DNA of 42,971 nt from Nitrospina sp. (GTDB taxonomy: Bacteria; Nitrospinota; Nitrospinia; Nitrospinales; VA-1), in the NCBI GenBank assembly GCA_018653085.1, contig JABIAY010000041.1:1-42971 (forward strand), in the 5' to 3' direction. Shown here one piece after another: positions 9,416-18,002 of the stretch. The position numbers and the translations under genes are program-made. Position 1 is the stretch's first letter, and each line of letters begins with the position of its first letter. The notes below the pieces were generated by a model. It was given only the letters and a program-made list of their open reading frames with translations, was not told the DNA's origin and searched no databases.

Positions 9416-9685
9416 CTATCTGCGTATGCTGAGCTTCGAAATGATGCTCTGGTAACGACTAATATCTTCTTTTTTTAAGTGATCCAAAAGCTTTCGTCGT
9501 TTGCTGACGAGCTTGAGGAGTCCGCGCCGTGAATGGTGGTCTTTGGAATGGGTCTTGAAGTGCTCCGTCAGGTAGGTAACACGTTTTGTCAATAATGCGA
9601 TCTGCACTTCTGAAGACCCTGTGTCTTTTTCATGAAGCTTGTAATCTGTAATAATCGTAGTTTTTTGTTCAAGGTTCAGTGCCAT
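9416..9685 (-). CDS. rpsO: 30S ribosomal protein S15
   Basis: An 89-residue primary 16S rRNA-binding protein of the 30S platform. The sequence has the S15 signatures [22 protein letters not shown] and [23 protein letters not shown], ending in SKLSIRR. I set the start at ATG 9685, with GGAGAG upstream. The frame is open 38 codons further, but that part reads through a hairpin leader and is not conserved in S15. It sits between truB and pnp, the usual order; ribF is absent from between them. Confidence 0.97.
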   Translation of the reverse strand: MALNLEQKTTIITDYKLHEKDTGSSEVQIALLTKRVTYLTEHFKTHSKDHHSRRGLLKLVSKRRKLLDHLKKEDISRYQSIISKLSIRR

Positions 9686-9721
9686 AGTTCTCTCTCCAAC
9701 TCGTTTAATGCAGGAAAACGA

Positions 9722-9785
9722 TTGGAAAATGTTTTCGCAGAGACAGCATTTTTTATTCTGAGCTGTCCCTGCGAAAACATTCCAA
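9722..9785 (-). promoter_or_regulatory. Long stable hairpin in the rpsO leader
   Basis: Arms 9722-9747 and 9762-9785 pair over about 24 bp (TTGGAA, then ATGTTTTCGCAG, one mismatch, GACAGC) around a 14-nt loop. On the minus strand it lies in the truB-rpsO gap, ending about 37 nt before the rpsO ATG, with no T-run after it. A terminator is therefore unlikely. A leader-mediated control element, an RNase III type processing site or a promoter-flanking dyad are the options. Confidence 0.7.
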
Positions 9786-9823
9786 CCTTTCCCTATCAAA
9801 TTTCCAATTGTTTATAATTAAAA

Positions 9824-10765
9824 TTAAATCAAAACACGTTTTAATTTAAACGCGATATCTTCACCTGCCAGCCGGGCGAATCGGTCCTGATCTACAAGGG
9901 GCTCGACGATGGCGAGTACCTTGTCACTGCCGTTGCAAACCCGCATCATCATGCCTGGTTTAAATTCCCCGGGATAAGCTTTCAGGGAAGACTTGGGCAG
10001 GGCATTGCCGTGGGCAAGAGGCTCTATAAAATCATCGTTAATGCGTATTTCCGGAAGAAACCCCAGAACTTTTTCCACAGGAAAAAGCACTTCGTTCAGT
10101 TTCCCGTTAACGTTTGCGGCTTCCAACGCTTCGGGACTGACTGAAGAGTCCTGATCGAACACTCCCACTTGTTTCCGGATCAACCCGGACATATGGGCAC
10201 CGCAACCCAGTTTCTGTCCAATATCATGGCAGAGGGTGCGGAGGTAGGTTCCCGCAGAACAATGAGCCTCAAATTCTACCAGATTTCCATCCATATTAAT
10301 AAAATCAATGGAATAAAAATGAACTGAGACAGGTTTCCTCTCGATAGTAATACCATTTCTGGCTAATTTGTAAAGGGGAATTCCTTTGTTTTTCTTTGCC
10401 GAGTACATGGGGGGGACCTGTTTTTGCTCTCCGACAAAACCTGTGAGCATGTCCCTGACCTGGGTTTCGGTGATTTGGGAGGGATTGCCCTCAAAAATGG
10501 TTTTTCCTGTAGAGTCCTGGGTGTCGGTGGCTGTCCCCAGAGTCATAGTACATTGATAATGCTTGGATAAAGGCGAAAGAAATTGGATAATTCGAGTGGA
10601 CTGGTTCAGGCAGATGGGTAAAATGCCCTCTGCCATGGGGTCCAGGGTGCCTATATGCCCGGCTTTTTTGACACCCAGAATTCTTTTTACCGACTGGACC
10701 ATGGAAAACGAGGTAGGGCCAGAGGGTTTATAGAGGTTGACTACCTGGTTCAGAGTGCAGTTCAT
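9824..10765 (-). CDS. truB: tRNA pseudouridine-55 synthase TruB
   Basis: A 313-residue enzyme that makes pseudouridine at position 55 in the T-loop of tRNAs. The catalytic Asp42 is in GHIGTLDPMAEGILP. The N-terminal LYKPSGPTS, the YSAKKNKGIPLYKLAR segment and SAGTYLRTLCHDIG are TruB motifs. A C-terminal PUA-like part follows. I chose the ATG at 10765 (MNCTLNQVVNLYKP), which overlaps the rbfA end by 38 nt. A longer reading from 10807 would add 14 unlikely residues. Overlap with rbfA suggests translational coupling. Confidence 0.94.
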   Translation of the reverse strand: MNCTLNQVVNLYKPSGPTSFSMVQSVKRILGVKKAGHIGTLDPMAEGILPICLNQSTRIIQFLSPLSKHYQCTMTLGTATDTQDSTGKTIFEGNPSQITETQVRDMLTGFVGEQKQVPPMYSAKKNKGIPLYKLARNGITIERKPVSVHFYSIDFINMDGNLVEFEAHCSAGTYLRTLCHDIGQKLGCGAHMSGLIRKQVGVFDQDSSVSPEALEAANVNGKLNEVLFPVEKVLGFLPEIRINDDFIEPLAHGNALPKSSLKAYPGEFKPGMMMRVCNGSDKVLAIVEPLVDQDRFARLAGEDIAFKLKRVLI

Positions 10766-11090
10766 TGAGTATTCTTGAGATTTTTTCAACATGATCGGCG
10801 TTATCATCTCGCCGGAATTCCAGTTCCGGGAGGAATTTTAAATAAAGGTTTTTGCCCAATGTGTTGCGGATGAACCCTTTTGCACTTTGCAGTCCTTCCA
10901 GCGTATCGGTCTTTTCTTGTTCCGAGCCCATCACGCTGATGAATATTTTAGCGTGTTTGAGATTGTCCGAAAGCTCCACCTTGGTGACGGTGGCGAAGCC
11001 TATCCGGGGGTCTTTCAATCCACTCTGAACTATCTTGGATATCTCTTCAAGGATCAGTTCCTGAATTCTTTGAGAGCGTTTGAATCGCAT
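10728..11090 (-). CDS. rbfA: Ribosome-binding factor A
   Basis: A 120-residue KH-fold protein acting in late 30S maturation, binding near the 5' helix of 16S rRNA. Typical features: MRFKRSQRIQELILEEISKIV at the N-terminus, LKDPRIGFATVTKVELS, and the C-terminal strand LPELEFRRDDNADHVEKI. Located between ylxP and truB, its normal place. It starts 13 nt after ylxP ends and overlaps truB. Confidence 0.94.
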   Translation of the reverse strand: MRFKRSQRIQELILEEISKIVQSGLKDPRIGFATVTKVELSDNLKHAKIFISVMGSEQEKTDTLEGLQSAKGFIRNTLGKNLYLKFLPELEFRRDDNADHVEKISRILNELHSEPGSQPL

Positions 11091-11103
11091 GAAAATACCT
11101 GCT

Positions 11104-11409
11104 TTAGCAAAAGTTTCCGGAGCCCAGGTTCATGGTTTCTGTTTTGCAATCGGTGATCTCGGCCAGATTCATCCGATCGATTGCATCGACCACCTTTGTC
11201 ATCAACCCATCCATGTAAGGGCGGTCGGACCCTACGGCAGATATCCCCATGTGGAGACTTTGCCAATGGTCCTGGTCTCCAACTTCCGCTACAGACACAT
11301 TAAAATTATTCTTGAGCCGGTCTTTAATGGCCCTGACAACCCGGCGCTTTTCTTTTAACGACCGGCTTTCGTGCAAATAAAACTTGATGGAACAACAACC
11401 AATAACCAT
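11104..11409 (-). CDS. ylxP: YlxP-like DUF503 protein
   Basis: A 101-residue small protein of the DUF503/YlxP family, conserved between infB and rbfA in many bacteria and linked by context to translation. It starts MVIGCCSIKFYLHESRSLKEKR, with the family-typical SLKEKRRVVRAIKDRLKNNFNVSVAEV, then the Asp-Gln-Asp-His-Trp-Gln segment. The ATG at 11409 lies 23 nt after the infB stop. A longer frame reaching into infB (to 11517) is rejected because the extension is antiparallel reading of conserved infB codons. Molecular function is not known to me. Confidence 0.88.
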   Translation of the reverse strand: MVIGCCSIKFYLHESRSLKEKRRVVRAIKDRLKNNFNVSVAEVGDQDHWQSLHMGISAVGSDRPYMDGLMTKVVDAIDRMNLAEITDCKTETMNLGSGNFC

Positions 11410-11432
11410 TTTCTCTTGTGGAGGTCCGCGTA

Positions 11433-13751
11433 TTAAGAGGTGATCTCTTCCATCACAAACGGTTCGATAACATCTCCCTGCTTCACATCCTGAAACTTGT
11501 CGATCGATACACCACAATCATAACCTGCGGCGACTTCCTTCACATCGTCTTTAAATCTTCTGATAGACGCGATTTTGCCCTGGTAGACTACCACACTGTC
11601 TCGAATCAGGCGGGCCTCCAGATTGCGTTCCATTTTACCTGAGAGAACATGGCATCCGGCAATGGTGCCGACTTTGGGAATAGTAAAAACTTCCCGGATC
11701 TCTGCCTTGCCGATAATCCGTTCTTTGTATTTGGGGGCAAGCATTCCCTCCAGAGCCTGTTTCATGTCGTTGATGGCATCATAAATAATGCTGTAGAGAC
11801 GAACATCTACCTGGTCTCTCGCGGCAAGTTTTGCGGCCTGGTCTGTTGGGCGTACGTTGAATCCGATAATGATGGCGTTGGACGCACTGGCCAGAATAAC
11901 ATCCGACTCGGTGATACCCCCGACTGCGTCATGAATACACTTGATGCGAACTTCACTATTCTCCAGGTTTCCGAAGGCCTCCTGAACGGCGTGAATCGAA
12001 CCCTGGACATCTGCTTTAATGATCAGGTTGAGTTCTTTAATCTGGCCTTCGACAATCTGCTGGTGCAGATCATCCATGGTGATACGTGTGGATTTGGCCA
12101 GTTGGAGTTCCCGCTGTTGTTGCAGTCTCAGGTTACTGAGTTGCCGCGCCCTTTTTTCATCCTGAACCACCATGAAGTGGTCACCGGGCTGTGGAACATC
12201 GGGTAAACCCACCACCTCTACAGGAGTAGAAGGAATTGCTTTTTTAATTTTTTTGCCTTTGTCATCGATAAGTGCCCGGACCTTGCCAAAATAGCAACCA
12301 ACGATGAAAGGTTCGCCGATTTTCAAGGAGCCGCTTTGAATAACCATGGTGGCGACAGGCCCACGCCCCTTATCCAGCTTGGATTCAATCACCACGCCTT
12401 TACCACGGAGTAACGGATTTGCTTTCAGTTCCATGACCTCTGCTTGCAGGAGCAGGTTTTCAAGGAGGTTGTCAATTCCGGTTCCCTTCAGGGCTGAGAC
12501 TTCCACATAAATAGTTTGTCCGCCCCAATCTTCAGGCAGAAGGCCGAGATCAGCTAATGCTTTTTTAACCTCATCGGGTTTTGCGTCCGGTTTGTCAACC
12601 TTGTTGATAGCGACAAGAATTGGAACACCCGCCGCTTCCGCGTGATGAATCGCTTCTTTAGTTTGCGGTTTGATTCCGTCATCGGCGGCTACAACCAGAA
12701 CGACAATATCTGTCACCTGCGCGCCCCTGGCTCTCATAGCCGTGAAGGCTTCGTGTCCCGGTGTGTCGAGAAAAGTGATGGGCGATCCCTTGATATGGGC
12801 CTGATAGGCACCGATATGTTGAGTGATCCCACCGGCTTCAAATTTGGTCACCTCAGTTTTACGGATGGCATCCAGAAGGGAGGTCTTACCGTGATCGACA
12901 TGGCCCATGATGGTTACAATCGGAGCCCTGAAAACATGGTCTTTGGCATCGTCCTTTTCATCTTCCGTGAAATCCAGTTCAGATTTTTCAATAAAAAGTT
13001 CAACCTCAAACCCAAGTTTGTCGGCCACCTTGCCAGCAAGCTCAAAGTTTAGAGTCTGATTGATATTGGCCAGAATTCCGAAAACCATTAATTCCTTAAT
13101 GATTTCATTCGGAGCACATTTTAATTTTTCTGCCAGTTCCCGCACTGGAATGTTTTCGCCAATTTGAACCAGCTCGAACGTGTCTTCTTCTGTGCTAGGC
13201 TCCGGGGTCGGTGCAGGAGCAACGGGGGGTGCTACTACCGGGGCTTTAACTTTTTGGGCTGGGGGTTTAGCTTTCGGAGCCGGGGCCGGTTTTTTCTCAA
13301 CGGGTTTAGGCTTTTCTTCTTGTTTGACTATTTTGAGGCCGAGTTTTTTTATTGTTTTACTTTCCGGTGTTTTCTGGGCTTTTTCCTCTTTGGCCGGCGC
13401 CTTGGCTTTTACGACCGCTTTGGCCTTGGCTTTTGGGGTTGAGGTTTTTTCGGTCTTGTCGGCTAATTTTTTTGCGACTTTTTTGGCGGCGGTAGATTTA
13501 GCCTGGGTTTTCGCGGTGGTGACTTTTACCTTGGAGGCAACCTTGATTTTTATTTTCGCCTTGGCTTTTTTCACCACCTTCTTCGGGGTAGTTTTAGGCG
13601 CAAAGAGGTCACGGACATGCTCCGCAGCTTCTTCATCAACGGAACTCATATGATTTTTTACAACGATATCATGTTTCTGTAGGGCCTCAATGATCTGATC
13701 ATTCTGAATATTGAGCTCCAAGGCCAATTTGTTGACGCGAATCTTAGGCAA
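11433..13751 (-). CDS. infB: Translation initiation factor IF-2
   Basis: A 772-residue GTPase that brings initiator tRNA to the 30S subunit. Order: N-terminal IF2N domain (about 1-50), a low-complexity Lys/Ala/Pro linker (about 52-190), a second IF2N (about 192-245), then the G domain with G1 GHVDHGKT (283-290), G3 DTPGHE and G4 NKVD, then domains II, III and the C-terminal fMet-tRNA-binding part. The start codon is TTG (13751), preceded by a perfect AGGAGG at the proper distance. The 113-nt gap to nusA holds no ylxR or ylxQ gene, both of which often lie there. Confidence 0.97.
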   Translation of the reverse strand: MPKIRVNKLALELNIQNDQIIEALQKHDIVVKNHMSSVDEEAAEHVRDLFAPKTTPKKVVKKAKAKIKIKVASKVKVTTAKTQAKSTAAKKVAKKLADKTEKTSTPKAKAKAVVKAKAPAKEEKAQKTPESKTIKKLGLKIVKQEEKPKPVEKKPAPAPKAKPPAQKVKAPVVAPPVAPAPTPEPSTEEDTFELVQIGENIPVRELAEKLKCAPNEIIKELMVFGILANINQTLNFELAGKVADKLGFEVELFIEKSELDFTEDEKDDAKDHVFRAPIVTIMGHVDHGKTSLLDAIRKTEVTKFEAGGITQHIGAYQAHIKGSPITFLDTPGHEAFTAMRARGAQVTDIVVLVVAADDGIKPQTKEAIHHAEAAGVPILVAINKVDKPDAKPDEVKKALADLGLLPEDWGGQTIYVEVSALKGTGIDNLLENLLLQAEVMELKANPLLRGKGVVIESKLDKGRGPVATMVIQSGSLKIGEPFIVGCYFGKVRALIDDKGKKIKKAIPSTPVEVVGLPDVPQPGDHFMVVQDEKRARQLSNLRLQQQRELQLAKSTRITMDDLHQQIVEGQIKELNLIIKADVQGSIHAVQEAFGNLENSEVRIKCIHDAVGGITESDVILASASNAIIIGFNVRPTDQAAKLAARDQVDVRLYSIIYDAINDMKQALEGMLAPKYKERIIGKAEIREVFTIPKVGTIAGCHVLSGKMERNLEARLIRDSVVVYQGKIASIRRFKDDVKEVAAGYDCGVSIDKFQDVKQGDVIEPFVMEEITS

Positions 13752-13864
13752 ATTTCCTCCTGTTATGAAACAACATTTTCTTGTGGCCCGGAATTGACAA
13801 ACAGCTCACGGGTTTGGGAAAAGTCTTCTGATCTCGATAGAATGAGACGAATAGGGTTTGAGCT

Positions 13865-15490
13865 TTAAACATTTTCAAGATTCTCCAGACGTTGCTTGAC
13901 CTGCTCCAGAATGGATTGACCAACTTCCTCATCAATACCTTCCATGGCGAGCAACTCAACCAGTGGAGTAACAGAAAGCTCAGCTAAAGTTTCAAATCCG
14001 TTGCTGATAAGAGTTTCCAATACCTCGGGAGTCACTCCTTTTAATTCTTGTACCGGGATTTCTTCCTCTTCTTCCTCATCTTCCTCACCTTCACCGGCAA
14101 CATCTTCCTCTTCAACCGGTTCGTCCGTCTCGGATTCACCTTCAACGATTTCTGGTGCCGCTTCAGCCGGTTCGGACGCTTCAGAGGTTTCCTCTTCAGT
14201 CGGTTCCTGTGTCGCTACTTTTGCCACATGGGCTTCTGCCAACTCCATCAGGGCTTCGGCCTTTTTGGGGCCAATGCCGGGCAACTGGACCAAACCCTTT
14301 GCCCCCCGGCTCAGTGCTTCCTCATAGGTGACGACATTCTCATTGAAAAGGAGGGTCATCACCTTTTCACCCAACCCTTTGGCATTTTTAATATCATCCA
14401 AAAAATCCACCTCGGATGTTTCAGCCGGGGTTAAAAAGGCATGTTCCGTACCCAGCTCCAAAGCTTCGGAGGGGCCTTTGATATCCACTTTCCAACGGAC
14501 GAGCTTGGCGGCCAGTCGCACATTCTGTCCTTTTTTTCCAATGGCCAGAGACATCTGGTCTTCGGCCACGATAATCGTCATTTGCTTTTCGTCAGGATTG
14601 AGAACAACCCTGGCGACCTTGGCTGGACTCAAGGCGTTTTTGATATAGGTTTCCGGGTCTTCGGAGAATTCAACGATATCTATTTTTTCTCCACGCAGTT
14701 CCTGGACGATGGACTGGACCCTCATTCCGCGCATACCCACACAGGCACCGACTGCGTCAATTTCCCGGTCGTTGGTTCTCACCGCAATTTTGGTGCGCCC
14801 GTTGGGCTCTCGAACTACTCCCATGATTTCCACCATTCCCTCGCTGATTTCGGGAACTTCCATCTCGAATAAACGCTTGATCAATCCGACATGGGTGCGA
14901 GAGAGGATCACCAACGCATGCTTGGGTGTTTTCCGTACATCCAGGATATAAGCCCGAATTCGTTCTCCACGGTTAAAACTCTCCCGGAAAACCTGTTCCC
15001 GTCGCGGCAGAACGCCTTCTGCTTTTCCAAGGTCAACGACAAGGTCCCCATGTTCCATTCTGTGAACCATTCCGTTGATCAACTCGCCTTTTCTATCGAT
15101 GTACTCGTTATAAATCAGGTCTATTTCCGCTTCGCGGAGTTTTTGTATGATTACCTGCTTGGCAAGTTGGGCCGCAGTGCGCCCATAATTTTCCATAATC
15201 TGTTGGACCAGAACCTGATCTCCGAGCTGGACATCTTCAGAAAATGTCAAAGCATCTTTCAGGCTGATTTGCTCATCCGGCAGATCGACGTCTTCAACCA
15301 CTGCTTTTTCCAGATAAATTTCAACTTCACCGGTGGACTCATTGAACTCACTTTGCAACTCCTTGGCCGCAGGGTACCTTTTGCGCGCGGCAACCTCGAC
15401 GGCAGACTTTAAGGCATCGATCAGGATATCCTTGTCGATTCCCTTGTCTCGGCTGAGTTGTTCCAGAATACTGAGTGTTTCCATGCTCAT
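13865..15490 (-). CDS. nusA: Transcription termination/antitermination factor NusA
   Basis: About 541 residues. N-terminal RNA polymerase-binding domain, S1 domain (about 135-200, GELINGMVHRMEHGDLVVDLG), two KH domains (GACVGMRGMRVQSI and AIGKKGQNVRLAAKL), then helix-hairpin-helix modules (VQLPGIGPKKAEALMELAE; and a last one near the C-terminus). A very acidic linker, with runs of Glu between about residues 435 and 490, separates the two C-terminal modules. I chose ATG 15490 (MSMETLSILEQ), 10 nt after the rimP stop. The frame opens 7 codons earlier. Confidence 0.95.
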   Translation of the reverse strand: MSMETLSILEQLSRDKGIDKDILIDALKSAVEVAARKRYPAAKELQSEFNESTGEVEIYLEKAVVEDVDLPDEQISLKDALTFSEDVQLGDQVLVQQIMENYGRTAAQLAKQVIIQKLREAEIDLIYNEYIDRKGELINGMVHRMEHGDLVVDLGKAEGVLPRREQVFRESFNRGERIRAYILDVRKTPKHALVILSRTHVGLIKRLFEMEVPEISEGMVEIMGVVREPNGRTKIAVRTNDREIDAVGACVGMRGMRVQSIVQELRGEKIDIVEFSEDPETYIKNALSPAKVARVVLNPDEKQMTIIVAEDQMSLAIGKKGQNVRLAAKLVRWKVDIKGPSEALELGTEHAFLTPAETSEVDFLDDIKNAKGLGEKVMTLLFNENVVTYEEALSRGAKGLVQLPGIGPKKAEALMELAEAHVAKVATQEPTEEETSEASEPAEAAPEIVEGESETDEPVEEEDVAGEGEEDEEEEEEIPVQELKGVTPEVLETLISNGFETLAELSVTPLVELLAMEGIDEEVGQSILEQVKQRLENLENV

Positions 15491-15500
15491 GATACTTACC

Positions 15501-15962
15501 CTAAATTTCAATAACTAAGTTTGCTTTGGCGACCTGGCTCAATGGGATTTTAAATGGCTCACCATCTAAATCCATAAACACGGTTTGATCCTTAAAATCA
15601 GCGAGAATACCGGTGAACTTTCTTCTGCTATCAATCGGGGAAAGACTATGAAGGCGGATCTGCTTTCCCTTAAATTTCAAAAAATCTTTTTCCCGCTTAA
15701 GAGACCGGTTCAGGCCTGGGGATGAGACTTCCAGATTAAAGGGGGTTTTGATGGTTTCTTCAACATCAATGAGATCACCGGTCAGGTGGCTGACTTTCTG
15801 GCAGTCACCAACCGTGATGCCCTTTTCCTTGTCGATAAATATTCTTAGAACCCAGTCAGGCCCTTCTTTCTTGTATTCAACATCAACCAGCTCCAATCCT
15901 TCTGCTACAAGGACGGGCTCTATCAAATCCATAACTGCTTGGGCAATAGGGACCTTTGCCAT
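15501..15962 (-). CDS. rimP: Ribosome maturation factor RimP
   Basis: A 153-residue protein needed for 30S maturation. It shows the RimP pattern ELVDVEYKKEGPDWVLRIFIDKE, the Val-Ser-His-Leu-Thr segment preceding DLIDVEE, and LEVSSPGLNRSLKR, then a C-terminal Sm-like domain. First gene of the rimP-nusA-infB operon. The ribosome site GGGAGG lies just upstream of ATG 15962 but is fully paired in a GNRA-capped hairpin (15968-15987), suggesting translational control. Confidence 0.95.
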   Translation of the reverse strand: MAKVPIAQAVMDLIEPVLVAEGLELVDVEYKKEGPDWVLRIFIDKEKGITVGDCQKVSHLTGDLIDVEETIKTPFNLEVSSPGLNRSLKREKDFLKFKGKQIRLHSLSPIDSRRKFTGILADFKDQTVFMDLDGEPFKIPLSQVAKANLVIEI

Positions 15963-15967
15963 CTAAA

Positions 15968-15987
15968 CCTCCCACTCCCGTGGGAGG
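15968..15987 (-). promoter_or_regulatory. GNRA-capped hairpin sequestering the rimP ribosome binding site
   Basis: On the minus strand the leader reads CCTCCCAC GGGA GTGGGAGG TTTAG ATG. The eight pairs are perfect and mostly G-C, the loop GGGA fits the GNRA class, and the 3' arm is the Shine-Dalgarno sequence of rimP. A 30S subunit cannot bind it unless the stem opens. Confidence 0.75.
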
Positions 15988-16002
15988 GTGTGATATTTTT
16001 CC

Positions 16003-16112
16003 TCAGCTTTTGTGCCCCGAAGGGATAAATTAGCAAGAGTTTGTCAGGCCGAGAGAACCCTTTGCCGCATGTGATATTGCTAGTTGCCTGCGGCAATCTC
16101 TCCGCCACGCTT
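16003..16112 (-). repeat. CTAG-type repeat, degenerate copy F
   Basis: Read on the minus strand it starts GCGTGGCGGAGAG, then GCCGCAGGCAACTAGCAATA, then TTCTCTCGGCCTGA, and ends with a CCCTTCGGGG hairpin. It lacks the exact CTAG head. The head faces the 3' end of proS, as in other copies, and the proS terminator lies between them. Confidence 0.6.
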
Positions 16113-16125
16113 ACCTAAAAAAAGT

Positions 16126-16151
16126 AAAAAAAAAGCGGGCTCAAAGCCCGC
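16126..16151 (-). terminator. Intrinsic terminator of proS
   Basis: The perfect stem GCGGGCT (16135-16141) / AGCCCGC (16145-16151) has a 3-nt loop. On the minus strand it is followed by nine T residues (A-run 16126-16134). It ends the purN-to-proS transcript before the rimP operon. Confidence 0.9.
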
Positions 16152-16243
16152 GATGCAGGACCCACAATTGTCATGGGATTGTACAAGAACTTGAGGGCTG
16201 ATTTCAAGGGAAAACTGGGATGCCCCAAAGACGGCTTGTTTTT

Positions 16244-17953
16244 TTATAAGTCTTTCAAAATATTAGGAATATCTTCAATGACCTGGGGGTAGGGATGCAG
16301 GTTGGACTCATTGGTTTTGCGGACTTTGATCTCGACTTGTCCGGCGGAAAGATTTTTTGGGCCAATAATGATTTGCATGGGAATGCCCATGAGGTCGGCA
16401 TCTTTCAGTTTGACACCCAGCCGGTCCGACCGATCATCGAGAAGGGTTTCGATGCCTGCTTCCTGGAGCCGGGCGTATAGGGTGTCGCAGGCGTCTTTCA
16501 AATCGTCTTTGGAGTAGTTGACCGGAATGATAATGACTTGAAAGGGAGCCAGGTTCCGAGGCCAGACAATTCCTCTCTCATCATTATTTTGTTCAATGGC
16601 GGCGGCGGCAGTGCGCCCAACGCCGATTCCATAACAACCCATAACCATCGTATCTTCTTTGCCATTATGATCCGTAAAAACAGCCTTCATAGCCGAAGAG
16701 TATTTGGTGCCAAGAATGAAAATGTGCCCGACTTCAATTCCGCGTTTAACTTGATACTTCCCATTCTCGCAACGTGGGCAGGAGTCGTTGGCCCGGATCG
16801 TTCTGAGATCGCCAAATTTTTCGACTTTTAAATCCCGTTGAACTTGAACACCGGTGAAATGGGCGGAAGGTTTGTTGGCTCCGGTCACAAAATCGTGCAG
16901 TGCGGAAATTTCGTGGTCCGCATAAACCGGAAGGTCGAGTCCAACGGGTCCGATATATCCGCGATGCAGTTCGGGATGTTTGGCAAAGGTTTTTTCGTCT
17001 GCCGGTTGCAACCACTCGCAACCGATCAGGTTTTTCATTTTGACGAGGTTGATTTCATGGTCACCGCGAACCAGTCCTGTTATCAGTCCATTCTCATTTT
17101 CAAGAAGAATGGTTTTGACGATTTGTTGGGCAGGAAGGTTCAGGAACTCCGCTACCTCCTTCACAGATTTTTTCCCGGGTGTCTCCACTTCTTTTAGATC
17201 CTGAAGTATGGAAGGAGGTGCCAGGGGGGAAGGCGGTTTCGATTCCGCCATCTCCAGGTTTGAGGCATAGTCGCACGATACGCAGAAACCGATTTCATCT
17301 TCCCCGGAATCCGCGAGTACCGCAAACTCATGCGAGAAGCTTCCTCCAATGGTGCCTGAGTCGGCTTGCACCTGTTTGAACTTCAGGCCGCATCGCTCGA
17401 AAATGTTGCTATAGGCTTTTGCCACTTGATGGTAGGTGTGCTGGGTGTCTTTTTCATCCGCGTGAAAGCTGTAAGCGTCTTTCATCATGAACTCCCGTCC
17501 CCGCATGATGCCGAACCGGGGCCGGACTTCATCGCGGAACTTGGTCTGAATCTGGTACAGCAAGATGGGGAGTTGGCGATAGGATTTGATTTCCTTTCTT
17601 ACGATATCGGTGATGACCTCCTCATGGGTGGGGCCATAGCAGAACTCCCGGCCATGCCGGTCTTTAATGCGCAATAATTCCTTGCCGTAAAAATCCCAGC
17701 GTTTGCTTTCCACCCACAATTCGGCGGGTTGAATGCTCGGCAGAAAAACTTCCTGTCCATCGATCTGGTTCATTTCCTCGCGGATGATTTGTTCCACTTT
17801 TCTTAAAACCCTGAGTCCCAGCGGAAGGATGGAATAAATTCCCGATGCAAGTTGACGGATCATCCCCGCACGCACCATCAGTTTGTGGCTGATGACCTCT
17901 GCGTCAGCAGGAGATTCTTTTAATGTGGGGATGAAAAGTTTTGAAGAATGCAT
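16244..17953 (-). CDS. proS: Prolyl-tRNA synthetase (bacterial type)
   Basis: A 569-residue class II aminoacyl-tRNA synthetase. The N-terminal catalytic core has motif 1 (GLRVLRKVEQIIREEMN), motif 2 (FRDEVRPRFGIMRGREFMMKDAYSFH) and motif 3 (CYGIGVGRTAAAAIEQ). Between motifs 2 and 3 lies the editing INS domain (about 225-405), typical of bacterial ProRS and used to deacylate Ala-tRNA(Pro). A C-terminal anticodon-binding domain ends the protein. It lies 49 nt downstream of the PEP mutase fusion on the same strand and is followed by a strong terminator. In many proteobacteria proS directly follows rseP; here two genes separate them. Confidence 0.97.
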   Translation of the reverse strand: MHSSKLFIPTLKESPADAEVISHKLMVRAGMIRQLASGIYSILPLGLRVLRKVEQIIREEMNQIDGQEVFLPSIQPAELWVESKRWDFYGKELLRIKDRHGREFCYGPTHEEVITDIVRKEIKSYRQLPILLYQIQTKFRDEVRPRFGIMRGREFMMKDAYSFHADEKDTQHTYHQVAKAYSNIFERCGLKFKQVQADSGTIGGSFSHEFAVLADSGEDEIGFCVSCDYASNLEMAESKPPSPLAPPSILQDLKEVETPGKKSVKEVAEFLNLPAQQIVKTILLENENGLITGLVRGDHEINLVKMKNLIGCEWLQPADEKTFAKHPELHRGYIGPVGLDLPVYADHEISALHDFVTGANKPSAHFTGVQVQRDLKVEKFGDLRTIRANDSCPRCENGKYQVKRGIEVGHIFILGTKYSSAMKAVFTDHNGKEDTMVMGCYGIGVGRTAAAAIEQNNDERGIVWPRNLAPFQVIIIPVNYSKDDLKDACDTLYARLQEAGIETLLDDRSDRLGVKLKDADLMGIPMQIIIGPKNLSAGQVEIKVRKTNESNLHPYPQVIEDIPNILKDL

Positions 17954-18002
17954 ACGCTGATATTTTCCCGATGGTTAATGCTGGTAAAGAGGAAGGGAGA
18001 TT

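Noticed and set aside
9686..9799. A 38-codon N-terminal extension of rpsO
   Set aside because: It reads through the leader hairpin. S15 begins at MALNLEQK, and a GGAGAG site precedes ATG 9685.
11410..11517. A 36-codon N-terminal extension of ylxP
   Set aside because: It overlaps the conserved 3' coding part of infB in another frame. The family start is MVIGCCS at 11409.
13180..13653. Long plus-strand reading frame rich in Ala/Gly/Phe opposite infB
   Set aside because: It is an antisense shadow of the Lys/Ala/Pro-rich IF-2 linker; skewed codon composition removes stops. No ribosome site or domain.
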